DNA of 34,063 nt. Source: Pelagophyceae sp. CCMP2097 (taxonomy: Eukaryota; Sar; Pelagophyceae). The translations under genes were made by a program, and so were the position numbers. This document shows, piece by piece, positions 20,027-29,202 of the stretch. Position 1 is the stretch's first letter, and each line of letters opens with the position of its first letter. Location of the stretch: the NCBI GenBank assembly GCA_026770575.1, contig MU657169.1:782040-816102 (forward strand). Direction: 5' to 3'. The notes beneath the pieces were generated by a model. The model was not told the origin of the DNA and ran no database searches. It worked only from the letters and a program-made list of their open reading frames with translations.

Positions 20027-20157
20027 ATTCAGCGATTGGTGGTTGATGCGATCGCTAAAATTGAGAATGGAGGTCGAGCAGGAGCCTCATTGGAATCATC
20101 ATAGAAGAAGTTTTTGGTCGCAGGTTCGAATCTGGTCGGCCGCAATATTCAGCGATT
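20027..20157. repeat. Possible tRNA-derived insertion flanked by 11-bp direct repeats
   Basis: ATTCAGCGATT occurs at 20027-20037 and 20147-20157, like a target-site duplication. Between them GGTTCGAATC (near 20123) matches a Pol III B box/T-loop. The adjoining CGGCCGC resembles a tRNA 3' acceptor strand, but no partner 5' strand or good anticodon arm is visible. It could be a decayed tRNA or a short SINE. Confidence 0.3.
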
Positions 20158-20545
20158 AGTTAAATAATTTTAATTATTCACGTGGGCATTGCAATGGGAT
20201 TTGTCTGTATCCTTCGCTCGAAGTCGGGGCCTCCGTGTGCCTCCGGCGCGCTCTTGTAATATCAAGTCCAAAATATTGGGGGAATCGCTTGTTCACGCCC
20301 TTGTAAGGCGCCCTCCTCGAGGCTGAACATGTCACGGACATCCCGGGGGGCAGGGGGGCTCATAGCGACCACGACCAACCCCGCAGGCGGCCTCTGAAAG
20401 CCACAACTTTGCGTCCTTGAGGTCGGGCTTTTTCCAGGATACTGACCTTGCATCTGAACTCCCACGGTAAGATGACGCGGTCCGTCAACCAAAGTTTCCC
20501 CGTTTACATCCCTCTCCGACGAGCCAGTCAAACCCGGCGCTTGCG

Positions 20546-21527
20546 ATGGCTTGCAAGGTGCTCTTCCTGCTCGCGGCGTCGGCGGCGGCGCTGACGGCGC
20601 CGCCGCGCGGCGTCGCCGTGGCGCCCATGCGCTCGTCGGCGCTGCGCGCGGCGGGCGGGGCCGCGGAGCCGCGCGCGGGCCCGGCGGGCCTGTTCGACAA
20701 GGCCATCGTCCTCGGCGCGAAGAAGACAGAGCTCTCCATCCAGCAGATGGTCGCGCTGGGCATCGTCTCCGGCGCGCACATTGCCTTTGGCGCGTTCCTA
20801 TTAACGTCCGTCGGCGGCTGCTGCCCGGGATTGAAGGCGACCAACCCGGGCCTGCAGAAGATCATCCTCGGCCTCTTCGGCATCCCCATGGGTCTCCTCA
20901 TGACCGTCTCCGCCGGCGGCGAGTTGGCCACGGGCAACTTCGCGCTCTGCACGGCCGCGCTCCTGGAGGACCTCACGACGCTCCAAAAGTGCCTGCGCAA
21001 CTGGGCCGTCGTCCTCACGGCCAACTTCGCCGGCGCCGTCCTCCTCGCGGCCCTCGCCACGGTGGCCAACACGGGCGTCGGGCCCGCCGGCGTGGCCATC
21101 GCCACGACCAAGGTCTCGGCGACGTGGGCCGCGACGTTCGCAAAGGGCCTCCTCTGCAACTGGCTCGTCTGCACCGCCGTCTGGATGTCCACGTCGACGC
21201 CCGACATCGGGGCCAAGGCCGCCGCGGTAATCTTCCCCATTTCCGGCTTCGTCGCGCTCGGCCTCGAGCACTCTGTGGCCAACATGTTCTTAATCCCCTT
21301 CGGCATGATGCAGGGCGCAAGCATCTCCGTCTCCGACATGTTCCTCAAGAACCTCATTCCCTGCACCCTCGGCAACTTCGTCGGCGGCGCGGTGCGCGGC
21401 GGCGCGGGGGGAACCGCAGAGCCGTGGAAAGGCTTCGCAGAGGCGGGGGGGTGCCCCTTTGGCGCTGACGCTTCGCTCTTAGGTCTTCGTCGCGGGCTTC
21501 TATAAGACGGCCTACGGCTCCAAGTAG
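20546..21527 (+). CDS. Formate/nitrite transporter with predicted plastid leader (FNT2)
   Basis: Exon 1 is 20546-21391 and exon 2 is 21483-21527 (VFVAGFYKTAYGSK), joined in phase 0; the product is 296 aa. The FNT signatures are SAGGELATGN (about residue 123) and LLCNWLVCTA (about 203). It also has the re-entrant-loop-like GIPMG and the GLEHSVANMF helix. It resembles plastid nitrite transporters of the NAR1 type more than FNT1 does, lacking FNT1's long acidic loop. The first 38 residues ([20 protein letters not shown] ...) are the same kind of leader as in cyanase 2, and the DNA is nearly identical. Inner-envelope nitrite import, feeding NiR, is the likely role; formate or bicarbonate are alternatives. 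The intron (91 bp) has a GTGCGC donor. It closes the cluster. Confidence 0.93.
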
Positions 21528-21643
21528 GCGGGCGGCTCCCCGCCTTGTACAAAACTGTCCGGTACCACAACATAACCGCACGCTCGCCGCTGAAAAGTAG
21601 CGACGTCTCTCCCGAGAATTGCACAACGTCATGCGTAGTAATG

Positions 21644-22252
21644 CAGTGCTACAAGATGGTTTCGCCAAGAAACTGATTTTGCATTGCGCGTTTTTTTGGC
21701 AAAACTAAAGTGGGCATTGGGCTGAGCTTCCGGCGGCCGCGCACGCACCCCAAGGAAAAGTCCGCCAGAGCTCTACTTTAACCAAAGAGCGTCTTTTGCA
21801 AAAGTTACAGCGATCGAAAGATATAGACACCCTTTTTATATAAACACACACCACATAGTTTCTAAAAAAAAACGACCACTTTTCTTAAAAAGAGAGAAGA
21901 AACGGCCCATTTTTTCAAAAATATGGGCCAACTGTAGCTTCTTGGTGACAGCCCCGGGCATTTTAGGTCAGGTATTTCGGTGGTTGCTCGACGTAGCCTT
22001 CTTACACACGGCCGTGCGCGGCCATCGGCGGTGGATGAACGAAAATCCGAGGTCTCCTTGGGTGGTAACGGCCCTCGCCAAAGTCGCCAAATCGATTTTC
22101 TCAGCCCATAGAAGACATGCCAAAGTTCATCCGGCACGGCTGGAGGCGTCTCGGCGCGCTGCATGCGAACCCGGTATCTGTACCTCGAAAGACCGTTTCA
22201 AATTTGCCCAAAAAATACTTGACTTTCTTGGCGAAACCATCTTGTAGTGCTG
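21644..22252 (+). mobile_element. TIR element family D, copy 1
   Basis: The left end CAGTGCTACAAGATGGTTTC and the right end, read inverted, CAGCACTACAAGATGGTTTC are terminal inverted repeats of about 30 bp. The interior has no coding capacity for a transposase. The motif CACTACAAG recalls CACTA (En/Spm) ends, but I could not find a clear target duplication. A second, inverted copy is at 31851-32422. Confidence 0.7.
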
Positions 22253-22404
22253 TTTCGTGTCATTATGGGTTTTCCTGCTGAAGGGCAAGTTGCGGTTCAC
22301 TAAACACACAAAGTTGCCCCACATTAATTTGATGATTAAAGAAAGATGGAGTCGCAAGCGCCCCGAGGGGCAGCCCGCCCAGGCGCGCCCTCCCCACATC
22401 CGCA

Positions 22405-23490
22405 GGCCCGGCTGTGTGTTAAAAATAAAATTCGGAAAAATGTCAAAAGTGAAAATTTAATGAAGGTACAAGGGGTATCGGCGATAAAGCCGACCTCAGT
22501 GGCAATTGACGCAAAGTTGTGCCTCCCAGAGGCCGCCTGCGGAGGTGGGCGTGGTCGCTATGGGCCTCCCTGCCCCCCGGGATGTCCGTGACATGATCAG
22601 CCTTGAGGAGGGCGCCTTGCAAGGGCGTGAACAAGCGTTTCCCCCAATATTTTGGACTTGATAAAATCTTTACTTGCCTCCTTACCTTGATTTTGAACTA
22701 ATTTTGCCTCCGTATTGCGAAGGTTCGGGCCCGGCTGGCAATCGCAGGACCGCAGGGATCGAAATTCTGGCTATGTGACGGGGTGGGTCCATACGTACTG
22801 GGGTGATATATGGCAAATTCCCTACGATTGCCGCGAGTGGCGCTTCAGACGCGCCAAAACAGACGTTCAGATTTTTAGTTTGAGCGTTTTTAACAAACAA
22901 TTTCTGGGGAATCTGGCATCATGGGACTCAGCGCGACGTCCTCTATCACTCCCAACAGCGCCAAACTCCAACCGACGAACACTCCGATTACCAGAAAGTC
23001 CTCGGCGTCATTGGCGATACCCCTTGTACGCCGGTTCGATTCCGGGTCTATGTACACTCACCAAAAAATGGGATGTATTTATATACACTTTTCTTAACTG
23101 GCTCCTGGCACTGGGACCGGAATTCCCTTTTGCCAGGGCATAGGAATTCCTACGTCAGTGACAGATGGTGTCTTATTTTCATGTTAACAGCCGCTCCTTG
23201 ATGTTCAGTCTCGGCTGCCTCTTGGATCAAGTGGTTTTCTCACCCCTGCTCTTCCACGACACGCGTCGCGTAAGCTACCCCCCACAACAACCAATCCTTG
23301 TCTGACTCTGCTCGTCCACGCCCTGCTCGTCCACGACACGCGTCGCGTAAGCCTTCCCGCTTACTCGGAGCGCGGCGTCCTTTGCCCTTGGAAACCGTTC
23401 GGTCTCTGTGGCTCCTTGTCTGCCTCTGCTCGTCCACGCCCTGCTCGTCCACGACACGCGTCGCGTAAGCCTGCCCCCACAGCAACCAAG
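22405..23490 (+). repeat. Repeat family C, copy interrupted by MITE A
   Basis: 22405-22469 plus 23026-23490 form one repeat that matches 26341-26795 in inverted orientation. Shared marks include AAAATTCGGAAAAATGTCA, GCCGGTTCGATTCCGGGTC (T-loop/B-box-like), GGCTCCTGGCA-TGGGACCGG and the CTCGTCCACGACACGCGT modules. The last part holds several tandem copies of the CTGCTCGTCCACG module (23239-23470). A TAGGAATTCCTA sits at 23141-23152 and is absent from the inverted copy. Confidence 0.8.
22470..23025 (+). mobile_element. MITE family A, intact copy with GTAC duplication
   Basis: This 556-bp element has termini AAGGGGTATCGGCGAT and, inverted at the other end, AAGGGGTATCGCCAAT. GTAC flanks it on both sides (22466-22469 and 23026-23029). 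The homologous repeat near 26.7 kb has a single GTAC and no element, which confirms a 4-bp target-site duplication. No transposase is encoded. Confidence 0.9.
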
Positions 23491-23694
23491 GAGCGTCGCT
23501 TGCCAACTTTTGATCGCGATTTGTAATATATTTAAATTTGTTCGTGCGTCCAGTCACCGCTCCCCTGCTGGAGCCCCAGCGAAACAGCAGCGCATTACGG
23601 CGTATCGTAGTAGGAACCCTATATGTAAGTCTCGGAGTATCGTATCGTCTATGGGAGCCTCGGGGGTCGGCGGCGTCGCGGCGCTGCCTCGCGG

Positions 23695-26340
23695 CTAGAA
23701 GTCGGCGCCGGCGATGGGGCGGAGCACCTTGCCGAGCGTCCCCCACGCGATGATGCGTTCGTAGGCGGCGGCGGGGAGCCGCGCGAGGATTTGGAGGACC
23801 GTCTTCGCGTCGGTGCCGACGCAGACCTCGGCAGGGGGCGCGGCGCGGCTCGTGGCCGCGCGCTCCAGCGCCTCGACGACGCGGCGCGGCCGCCAGGCAA
23901 AGTCCGTCATGAGGTCGCGGACGACCTTGCGGCTCGAGTTCAAGCAGGCCTCACCGTAGAGCGCGCGCGTCTCGTCGCCGGCGGCGTCCCAGACGCGCTG
24001 CATGCCGAGGACGCCGTTGGCGAGGAGCGGCGTCGTGTGGAACGACGGCAGCACGGTGCACACGCCGACGCCCCAGGGCCGCAGCTCCATGCGGAGCACG
24101 GCGGCGAACGCTGCCACGGCGTGCTTGGACGCCGCGTACGAACCGAGGTACGGCACGGGCAATTTCGAGGACATGGAGCCGACGACGACGATGCGCGGCG
24201 GCTGCCTGTGGGCGTGCTGCGCCGCGCCGCGCCGCAGCAGCGGCAGGAACGCCTTGGAGACGCGCACGGCCCCGAAGACGTTTACCGCAAAGTCGCGCTC
24301 CCAGTCCTACGCTCGAGCGTCAACGAGGCACGGACGCCCCACAGTCCCAGACGCCCAACATGTTCGACGCACCTTCATGGAGAGCCAGTCGATGAGGCCG
24401 CCCGTGCCCATGCCGGCGTTGTTCACGACGGCGAGGAGGCGGCGGCCCGGCGCGGCGTCGACCCACCGCTCGACGTCGGCGACGGCGGCGGAAACGGCGT
24501 CGTCTCGGGTGACGTCCATCGCCAGCGCGCACACGTTTTCGTCGAGGCCCGCGAGGCCGTCGGCGTCGAGGCAGCCCGCAAAGACCTTGTAGCCGCGCTG
24601 CGCGAGAACGAGCGCGAGGTCGCGGCCAAAGCCCGAGTCGCAGCCGGTGACGACGACGGCCTTGGCGCCGCAGTCGCCGTCGCCGTCCGCAGGCGAGAAG
24701 GCGGCGCGCAGCGACGCGCACGCGCTCGCCGCGACGACGGCCGGCGCGAGCGCGACGTATGCCGCCGTGACGCCGAGCCAGACGCAGCCGTCGACGAGCG
24801 GTGTGATGCACGGCCAGTGCACTATAGCGTTGGCCGCGTTGAGCAACGGGCCCGGCGGAGCGCCCGTCGGCCCCGCGAGCAGCGACGCCGCGACCGCGGC
24901 TGCGGCTGCGGCCGCGACCGCGGGCGCGCCAAAGGCGGCGGACGCCGCCCAGAGCCGCGCGGCCGCGGCGGCGGCGGCGGCGGCGAGCCGCGGCGGCGCG
25001 GCGCCGACGGCGGCCTTGAGGAGCGCGGCGGCGGCGGCGGCGCAGGCGGCGTCGCCGCAGAGCGCCCGCCAGTGCGTCGGCGGCGGCGGCGGGCTGACGT
25101 GCATCTCAAAGTGGATGCCGAAGCGCGCCAGGCGCGGGATGAGGCGCGTGCCACAGGCCACCGCCGGCGTGAGCACGCCGCCCTTGCCGTTGTCGTTGTC
25201 GAGGAGGCAGAGCGCGGCCTCTGAGATCATCACAGCAGTCGACGCGTAGCCCGGGTCCTGGCCCTCTGCGACGACGCGGCCGCGCGCCACGTGGCCGCCG
25301 GCGCCGCGCGCCGCGCAGTCGAACTTCCAGCGGCTGCCGCGGCGCGCCGCCTCGGACGGGCCCGCGCCCGGCGGCAGCAACCACTTCGCGGCCCAGCGCA
25401 CCGGGGGCAGCGCCGCGAAGAGGAAGCCGCCGACGGCGAGGCCCGTCGTCGCCCCGACCGCCAGCGCCAGCCCCGCGGGCCCGCGGCCCGTGGCCATGAC
25501 CTCGACGTACTCAAAGTCTTCAACGACGTCGCCGAGGAGCGCGCGCGACCGCCGGACGATGCGCGTGTTGGCCGCGGCCATGAAGAAGGCGCAGCGCCAC
25601 TGGCCGAGCAGGCCGTCGTAGGCCGGCAGCAGCGGCGCGTCGCCCGCGAGCATCGCGCGGCGCCACGACAGCGGCCCGGCGCACAAAGCGCGCGGGTCCA
25701 GGAACGCGAGGAGGGCGCGCGGGTGCCGCTGCAGGTGCGCCATAATGTTGGCCACCGACGCCAAAGTGCCGCCCGACATGCCGCCGACCGTTTCGAGGGC
25801 GTCCATCCCGATGACGCACCGCACGGCCGAATCGCCCGCTTTTGCGAGGCCCTCGACGGCCATCAACGTCAAGAGGTCCGACGGGATGGAGTCGTAGCCG
25901 CAGCAGTGCACGATTCGCGCGCCCGACGCTCTCGCGGCGTCGTCGTTGGCCAGCACCGAGTCGCGGACAAAAGGCACGACTTCGCCGCTCAGGTCCAGGT
26001 AGTGCGTCCCGCCCGCGGCGCACGCCGCCGCGAGCGCGACGCCGAAGACGGCGTAGGGCCCGACGGTCGTCACCACGACGCGCGCCGACGCCGCGACGCG
26101 TGCACAAGACGCCGCGTCAAGAGCGTCGCCCACGACGACGCCGGTCGGCGGCCGCGGCGAAGACTTCAAGGCGCCGCAGACGGCCTGGAGCTCGCCGGCG
26201 CGCCTGCCGCCGACGGCCCATTTGAGGCCCGCCGGGGCGTGCTGCGACAGGTGCTCGCAGACGAGGCCGCCGGTAAAACCCGTCGCGCCCCAGACGACGA
26301 TGTCGTAATCGCGCCCGTCGGCGCGCGCGGCGGGCGCCAT
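23695..26340 (-). CDS. Saccharopine-dehydrogenase-like / short-chain dehydrogenase fusion
   Basis: Exon 1 is 26340-24373 and exon 2 is 24306-23695, joined in phase 0 after WLSMK; the product is 859 aa. Residues 1 to about 430 form an SCCPDH-type domain: the Rossmann start VVWGATGFTGGLV, GPYAVFG, THYLDLSGE, CCGYDSIPSD and the conserved GPSEAARRGSRWKF. An Ala-rich, partly hydrophobic linker follows. From about residue 558 a second Rossmann domain is an SDR of the retinol/steroid dehydrogenase kind, with VTGCDSGFG, NNAGMG, GSMSSK with Ser, and YAASK with Tyr-Lys (about 713). SCCPDH proteins associate with membranes and lipid droplets; family relatives reduce lipid intermediates, so a lipid or sterol role is plausible but unproven. 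The start codon is just inside one arm of a flanking inverted repeat. Confidence 0.88.
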
Positions 26341-26795
26341 CGTGGACCGCGGCGACACCTTCCTCTGCGCCCTGCTCGTCCACGACACGCGTGCCTTCCC
26401 CCTCGACTTCCGAGTCACGGAAGCTTCCGATCGCGAATAAGTGTTCGAGGAAAGGGTTGCGGCCCCATATCGCAAAAAGGGAAGGCTGCGCGACGGGCTA
26501 AGGGTCAAACAAACGACAGGGGTGAAAAACCACTTAATCCAAGGTAGCAGCCGAGACTGCGCATCCAGAGGAGCGGCTGCTGACATGAAAATATGACACC
26601 ATCTGTCACTGACGTATGCCCTGGCAAAAGGGATTTCCGGTCCCAATGCCAGGAGCCAGTTGAGAAAAGTGTATATAAACATATCCCATTCTTATTGAGG
26701 ATTTTTGGTACCCAGACCCGGATTTGAACCGGCGTACATTCATTTCACTTGCTGACATTTTTCCGAATTTTATTTTATACTCAAAGCCGGCTAAG
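26341..26795 (-). repeat. Repeat family C, inverted copy without MITE A
   Basis: This is the reverse complement of the 22.4-23.5 kb copy. It contains the empty MITE site with a single GTAC (near 26730) and GCATACGTCAGTGAC without the GGAATTCC insert (near 26613). It directly abuts the start codon of the fusion gene, so it supplies that gene's promoter region. Confidence 0.8.
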
Positions 26796-27069
26796 GGTCA
26801 AACAAACGACAGGGGGGAAATACTGCTGCGTTTAATCATTCATCGCACCAGGCTCTGCCTGCTCGTCGGAATCGCCCCGGGCCGTCGGAGTCGCAGGTTT
26901 TGGAGTTTAAAGAGGCCCTCGAGGCGGCTTCATCGGAGTCGACGTCCTGGTTCTGTGCTTCCACTGCCTCAGATCGCTCAACTTGAGTTTCGGCAAGAGA
27001 CGCAGCCACTGCCGCTGCGGCAAGGTCCTCGTCGAATTCTCGATCTGCTGCTCCTGTAAATACCTGCAC
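26796..27069. other. Intergenic, possible acidic ORF fragment
   Basis: On the minus strand an open frame (26836 to about 27060) encodes an acidic, Ala-rich stretch ending NSKTCDSDGPGRFRRAG. It enters the tandem array upstream and shows no recognised domain. It may be the end of a decayed retroelement or gene; I do not call a gene. Confidence 0.25.
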
Positions 27070-27690
27070 GGTGGAGCCAGACCTTGGACTCTCACGGGTG
27101 CCGGGGGGTCTCCCCCCAGACTTTCCACCGTCGCTGCGCTCCTCCACCCGCCACTCCACACGCTCCACTCCTCGCACCAGCCTTATTTGCCAGACGTTGG
27201 ACTCTCGCGGGTACCAGGGGGTCTCCCTCCGGACCCCCCACCGTCACTGCGCTCTCCGCCCGTCGCGGTGCGACTCGTCGCTCCGCTCCTCGCACCCGCA
27301 TCGTTCGCCAGACCTTGGACTCTTACGACGGGGTGCCCGTCGCGGAGCGACTCCGACTCGTCGCTCCGCTCCTCGCACCTGCTTCCTTCGCCAGATCTTG
27401 GACTCTCACGGGTGCCGGGGGGAGACCCCCCGGACACCCCGTCGCTCCTCTCCCCGAGAGAGGCGGTACAGGCCCTAATCTCTCACGGGTGCCGGGGGGA
27501 GACCCCCCGGACCCCCCCCACGTCGCTCCGCTCCCCGAGGGCGGCGATACAGTCCTCGGACTCTGCCGGGTGCCGGAGGGGGCTGCCGCCCCCCGGACCC
27601 CCCGCCGTCGCTGTGCCCCTCCTCCCGTCGCCGGCGCCCTCGTCTCGTTGATGCGCTTCGCGGAGACACTGGCAGAGTTTCGGAGCGTGT
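27070..27690. repeat. Degenerate GC-rich tandem array with hairpin cores
   Basis: About six units start CCAGA-CTTGGACTCT-ACGGG or a shortened CTCTCACGGGTGCCGG, at about 27079, 27191, 27311, 27393, 27479 and 27556. Most contain a palindromic core such as CCGGGGGGAGACCCCCCGG (8-bp arms, 3-bp loop). The reading frames through it are open in several phases on both strands, as expected for low-complexity repeats, and are not called as genes. Confidence 0.8.
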
Positions 27691-27835
27691 GAGGGCCCTG
27701 TGGGCCGTTCGAGGTCGGGGCTAGTTAAATCGCGTTTGGAGCATTGGAAGTGGTTAATAAGAAGGGTCTACTTGGAAGACGTGCCCAAGGCCCGAACTGC
27801 ACGCGTGGTGCCCTCTAGGGTAATCCCCATTCTCC

Positions 27836-28045
27836 TGCAGTGAGCCTCGTGACGTACGTTTTCACCTTGATTGCCTAGGCCTCAGTGCAGTGCCCGACGG
27901 AGATTATATTTGCAATCTATGCTCATTACCAAACCCTTCACTCACCTTGGAATTGGAGGAACGTGTAATTGTAGATATACGAGTCTCTGATCGTGTCACA
28001 CACCACTTTCATATTATGCAGTTACTGAACGCATTGGCCAAGTAG
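27836..28045 (+). pseudogene. PHD-finger fragment upstream of LINE ORF
   Basis: The frame reads CSEPRDVRFHLDCLGL, then SAVPDGDYICNLCSLPNP, matching the second half of a PHD finger (H-x2-C, then the closing C-x2-C after a VP-DGDY turn). A stop lies upstream at 27821 and at 28043, so only a fragment is left. PHD fingers occur in some non-LTR retroelement proteins, so it may belong to the element that follows in another frame. Confidence 0.45.
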
Positions 28046-28092
28046 ATCCCGAATGGAAAGAACATGCATTTTCGACGAAAGATCTCCATGAT

Positions 28093-29202
28093 ATGATGGA
28101 CATCTGGATAATTGGCTATTCTTCAGCACATGGAGCCAAACAGCCCCCCCTCTTCAAAACCCAGGACCCTTGGGAGGGGACGCATGTCGATATTTGCAAA
28201 AGGCTCTCTATGTTAAGGCGCAATCTTGATAAAAGGGGTTGCCATCCTCTTGGACTCCCGACATACATTTCGAAACAAGTCGTCCAAACCTTGGTTTTAT
28301 CGCACGCATTGTCAGATTCTGAAATTTGGCAAAACGGTTTTGGATGCGAATCAGTACAACAAGAAGTGGATATAATCTATAGGAGGCTCTTGGGCGTGCC
28401 AACTAAAACTAATAAAACTGCATTTCACTACGAACTTGGACTTATTGATCAAAGGTTCCGTGCCCTAGTGGCCGCCCTCAAGTTTCGTGACCATATTATA
28501 GGGCTCCCCGATCACCGTCTCGTTAAACGCATGTACGTTGCACTGCGTTCGGAAGTCAGTATCAATTCCGGCGATCCCAAGTATATCAAGAACAGTGTCA
28601 CTCATTTCCTCGAACCCTTAGCGATCGACCTAGACTGGTGTGAACACATCTCCGGTACCGCAATTGCAAAAGCTAAGGCACACGGCATTTTATGCTATCT
28701 ACAGATGAACAAACTCTTAACTCAGTCAGCAACTTCTGTTACAATCCAAACACTCATGAGGTGGTCAACGTCTTACCGTACGGCCCCATACCTTCTTCGT
28801 AACCCACGCGCTTCCTGGGATCTTCGTGAGGGTCGAATTTTGAAAACTAAGCTTCGCCTCAGTTGCTTCGAGGCACTGGGCAAAGGGCATAATGTCAAAG
28901 ATTCTAGCGATTCTAGTGGTCGCATCACTCGAACTAAGTCCATTCCGTACACCCTGTGCTATCGCAAGCGATACACGGAATCTACATATCATATTTTGGG
29001 AGATTGTGCTACTTACGCTATACCTCGTGAGGAGTGTTTTAGCAGAGTAAGTGAGAAGATTCCTCTTTTTGATTCTCTGTCAATTCATGCTAAGGTTGAC
29101 TCCATCATGCATGAGAATACTCCCCATTTCGTCGATACTTTCATTTATCGTTTCTTATTTAAATTAAAACCTATCAAATTCGTGCTAAGTTGGTTGCTCT
29201 GA
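28093..29202 (+). pseudogene. C-terminal part of a non-LTR retrotransposon polyprotein (5'-truncated)
   Basis: The 369-aa frame matches the region after the reverse transcriptase in LINE proteins: a helical block (SMLRRNLDKRG, LPTYISKQVVQTLVLS, EIWQNGFG, VDIIYRRLLGVPT) and then a C-terminal Cys-His motif (CYRKRYTESTYHILGDC) typical of LINE ORF2 ends. The RT palm motif and the endonuclease are absent, so the copy is truncated. The frame is open for some codons before the first ATG. Codon use is AT-rich at third positions, unlike every neighbouring gene, which supports a mobile origin. It ends FVLSWLL and is followed by a short 3' UTR. Confidence 0.75.

Larger units (their letters stand above)
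18677..20430 (-). mobile_element. MITE family A, inverted copy split by an insertion
   Basis: The copy starts at 18677 with the terminal AAGGGGTATCGC and matches the reverse complement of 22470-23025 up to GATTTT at 18919. The match resumes exactly at ATCAAGTCC (20261) and continues to about 20430, where the second terminus has decayed. The interval 18920-20260 (1341 bp) is therefore a later insertion with no loss of host bases. Confidence 0.8.

Noticed and set aside
6911..21527. Bacterial origin or contamination for the nitrogen cluster
   Set aside because: NiR, PurU, MTD1, both cyanases and both FNT genes contain short GT-AG introns with matching phases, and several have plastid-type presequences.
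23026..23060. tRNA gene at GCCGGTTCGATTCCGGGTC
   Set aside because: A T-arm-like motif is present, but upstream is MITE A (or, in the empty copy, AT-rich sequence) with no D-arm or anticodon arm. At most it is a tRNA-derived repeat head.
23791..25224. 477-codon plus-strand frame
   Set aside because: Antisense shadow of the SCCPDH-SDR fusion; composed mostly of Arg, Ala, Val and Asp repeats.
25291..26547. 418-codon plus-strand frame
   Set aside because: Antisense shadow of the same fusion gene, and it runs into repeat family C.
27070..27690. Possible CRISPR array
   Set aside because: Units are degenerate and of variable length with no unique spacers of constant size, and the genome is eukaryotic.
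26983..27692. Overlapping open frames with SRVPGG-type repeats
   Set aside because: They come from the GC-hairpin tandem array, are open in several frames at once, and show no non-repeat coding content.
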